A stretch of DNA of 56,882 bases from Diplocarpon mali. Its lineage: Eukaryota; Ascomycota; Leotiomycetes; Helotiales; Drepanopezizaceae. The DNA lies in contig JAENRP010000296.1 in the NCBI GenBank assembly GCA_024741835.1, positions 1-56,882 of the forward strand, given 5' to 3'. The notes under the pieces are model-generated. The model was not told the DNA's origin and did not search any database. It saw only the letters and a program-made list of their open reading frames with translations. Positions 55,201 through 56,882 of the stretch are shown piece after piece (within the stretch, counting starts at the first letter, position 1; each line of letters opens with the position of its first letter). A program made the translations under genes and the position numbers.

Positions 55201-56882
55201 TTAAGCTTAAGTATATTAAGCGCACCTATTAATCGACGACCTATTAGTCGCCTAAAGGCTAAATAGACTATTCCTATTATCTATAAACTACTTAAAGTAT
55301 AAAATAACTTTAATATTATTATCCCTTTAGTTAAAGCACCTATAGTAAAGGATATTCCCGAAATAGGTATAAGTAATAATAAGCCTCTACTATTAGAAAG
55401 CGGTTCTTTAAATAATAAGCCTATAGAACCTATAGCTGAACCTATGTCTTTAAAGAGGAATAGAGACCTAGAATTAGAAGATACCTTAGACGAATAAGAG
55501 TCTAAGCGTATCTGGGCTATAATAGTATATAAGATTTATAAGCTTAAACTTTAATAGAGCTTTAATAAAGATAATATATTCTTAGCTATTAAAAGGATAA
55601 TGAAAATCTCTCTTCTAAAGATGTATAATAAAGCTATTAACGATCTAGAGAATAAAGTAGTATAGAATAAGGCAATTTAAGAGGAGATAAGTTCTCTTAT
55701 TATAAATAGTATATAAATAAAGGAACTGATACTAAAGGATATGAACCTAGTTTTAATAAAGTGGGTCTTTATAATTAAGATATATGTAAATAGGACCTTA
55801 GAATGTTATAAGGTAAGGCTTATAGCTAAGGGCTTCTTTTAATAGTATAAAGAAGACTACTTCGATACATTTGCGCTAATAGTTTATATAAATACCCTTT
55901 GTATATTTATAGTAATAGTAGCTGCTAAGGACTTTAAATATAGATAGTACGATATTAAAAACGCATTTATTAAAGCAATTATAAAGGAATGGATTTTTCT
56001 CTTTTAATTTAATGGTATTCTTATATACGCTAGCTACTCTCTTTATATACTTTATAATATTTATAGGCTTAAATAATCAGCTTATAATTAGAACCTCTTA
56101 TATAACTTTACTTTAATAGAAATGGGATTCGTTTAAAGCCTAGCTAACCTTTATCTATTTACCTATATTAAGTGTAAAATTAAATTGCTATTATATATTG
56201 ATAATATTACTATAGCTGTGAAAATAACTACTTAATTGGATTGGTTCTTTATAATAATTTAGAAACGTTTTAATACTAAGGATTTAAAGGGAATTTATAA
56301 GATCCTTAGCATCTGCGTTATAAGGAACCGCTCTACTTAAGAACTCTAGTTAGATTAAGAATAGTATATTAAGAAGATCTTAGACCGAATAGGACTTTCT
56401 GCTTATGCTCCTAACTTTAAGCTAAAGCGTATTCTAATCGAAGGAAAGTATAATAAGTTAAAGCCTATTAATGAAAATAAGTAGAGAGGAGATTTAAAGA
56501 AGTACTAATAGGATATTAGAGCAATTATATATACTATAGTATATATAAGACTAGATATTGCCTTTATTATTAGGCAACTTAATTAGAATCTAAAGGATCT
56601 GATAATTTAATACGAAAATGCAATTAAGCGACTTAAAAGGTACTTTCGATTGATAATTATATAAAAGGTAAGATATAGACTAATGAAATATATAAGCGCA
56701 AAGCTTAAGGTATATACTAATTCCGATTAAGCAAATATAAAAGGTCGGAAAAGTATATTTAAAAGTGTAGTAGTACTATATAGTAGACCTATATTATAAG
56801 GAAGTAGGAAGTAGAAATCAATAGCTACTATAAGCATTAAGGCTAAATATATATTAATATTATCAAATTATAAGTAAGGATT
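52203..56882 (+). mobile_element. A3: outermost Copia element of family A, 3' truncated by the window end
   Basis: It begins in gag at the point equal to A2 31191 and runs to a point equal to A2 about 35883, inside RNase H. The 5' LTR, leader and first part of gag lie left of the window, beyond X' and Z'. As the host of X', G and W it is the oldest layer seen, yet it belongs to the same family as the youngest nested insert, A1. Confidence 0.92.
52203..56882 (+). pseudogene. gag-pol: A3 gag-pol, RIP-degraded, partial
   Basis: Same order as A2: gag to about 53000, protease near 53260-53500, module array 53629-54098, GAG-pre-integrase/integrase from about 54200 to 55300, RT with LLYIDNI at 56187-56210, and RNase H entering at about 56690. 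Some residues altered in A2 are retained here (LLYIDNI against LLYINDI) and the reverse, so the copies were mutated independently. Stops are at Gln and Trp positions. Confidence 0.88.
53629..54098 (+). repeat. A3 internal module array (10 copies)
   Basis: Starts at 53629, 53719, 53758, 53806, 53845, 53893, 53932, 53980, 54028 and 54076. The spacings 90, 39, 48, 39, 48, 39, 48, 48 and 48 are identical to A2. An antisense open frame (53784-54110) comes from the palindromic nature of the unit. Confidence 0.92.

Noticed and set aside
1..56882. Mitochondrial or bacterial origin because of very high A+T
   Set aside because: LTR retrotransposons with target duplications, CpA-to-TpA decay and GC-rich islands indicate fungal nuclear DNA.

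Overview
The window is one nested cluster of decayed LTR retrotransposons with no recognisable host gene. It fits a filamentous ascomycete (Pezizomycotina) with repeat-induced point mutation (RIP). CpA and TpG are strongly depleted (the first 60 bases hold neither), TpA is in excess, CpG survives in places, almost every coding frame is broken by TAA/TAG, and differences between paired LTRs are transitions. No species can be named. I see no tRNA, rRNA or CRISPR locus.

Five families are named here by letter. A is Ty1/Copia with a 195-bp LTR. X is Ty1/Copia with a 198-bp LTR. W is Ty1/Copia with a 172-bp LTR. G is Ty3/Gypsy with a 151-bp LTR. Z is a giant Ty3/Gypsy with a 245-bp LTR and about 15.7 kb of its own sequence. 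They are nested six deep: A3 contains X', X' contains G (and a fragment, Z'), G contains W, W contains Z, and Z contains A1. W also carries A2 and X.

Layout from left to right: Z' 3' end 1-314; X' left part 315-942; G 3' LTR and pol 943-6484 (-); W 3' LTR, 3' region and RNase H end 6485-8528 (-); Z 8529-30310 (-), split by A1 16699-22750 (-); W RNase H start 30311-30466; A2 30467-36678 (+); W pol 36679-40371 (-); X 40372-47976 (-); W gag and 5' LTR 47977-49300 (-); G gag and 5' LTR 49301-51081 (-); X' right part and 3' LTR 51082-52202 (+); A3 52203 to the window end (+).

Target-site duplications support each complete insertion: AAAAT (A1), GAACT (A2), CCTAC (X), ATATG (W), GCAGC (G) and GTAT (Z). 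Removing an insert rejoins the host reading frame at the Z/W, A2/W, X/W and W/G junctions.

The most unusual feature is a roughly 23-bp palindromic module that encodes an octapeptide of the form T-x-x-P-G-L-(Q/R)-V. Fourteen copies lie along Z, 13 in one reading register, and it forms a frame-preserving tandem array (7, 10 and 10 copies) in the pol frame of the unrelated family A. I saw none in G, W or X. Z also carries two large paralogous reading frames downstream of its integrase, which is not the usual Gypsy layout. Families X and W carry GC-rich blocks after RNase H; in X the block is open on both strands.
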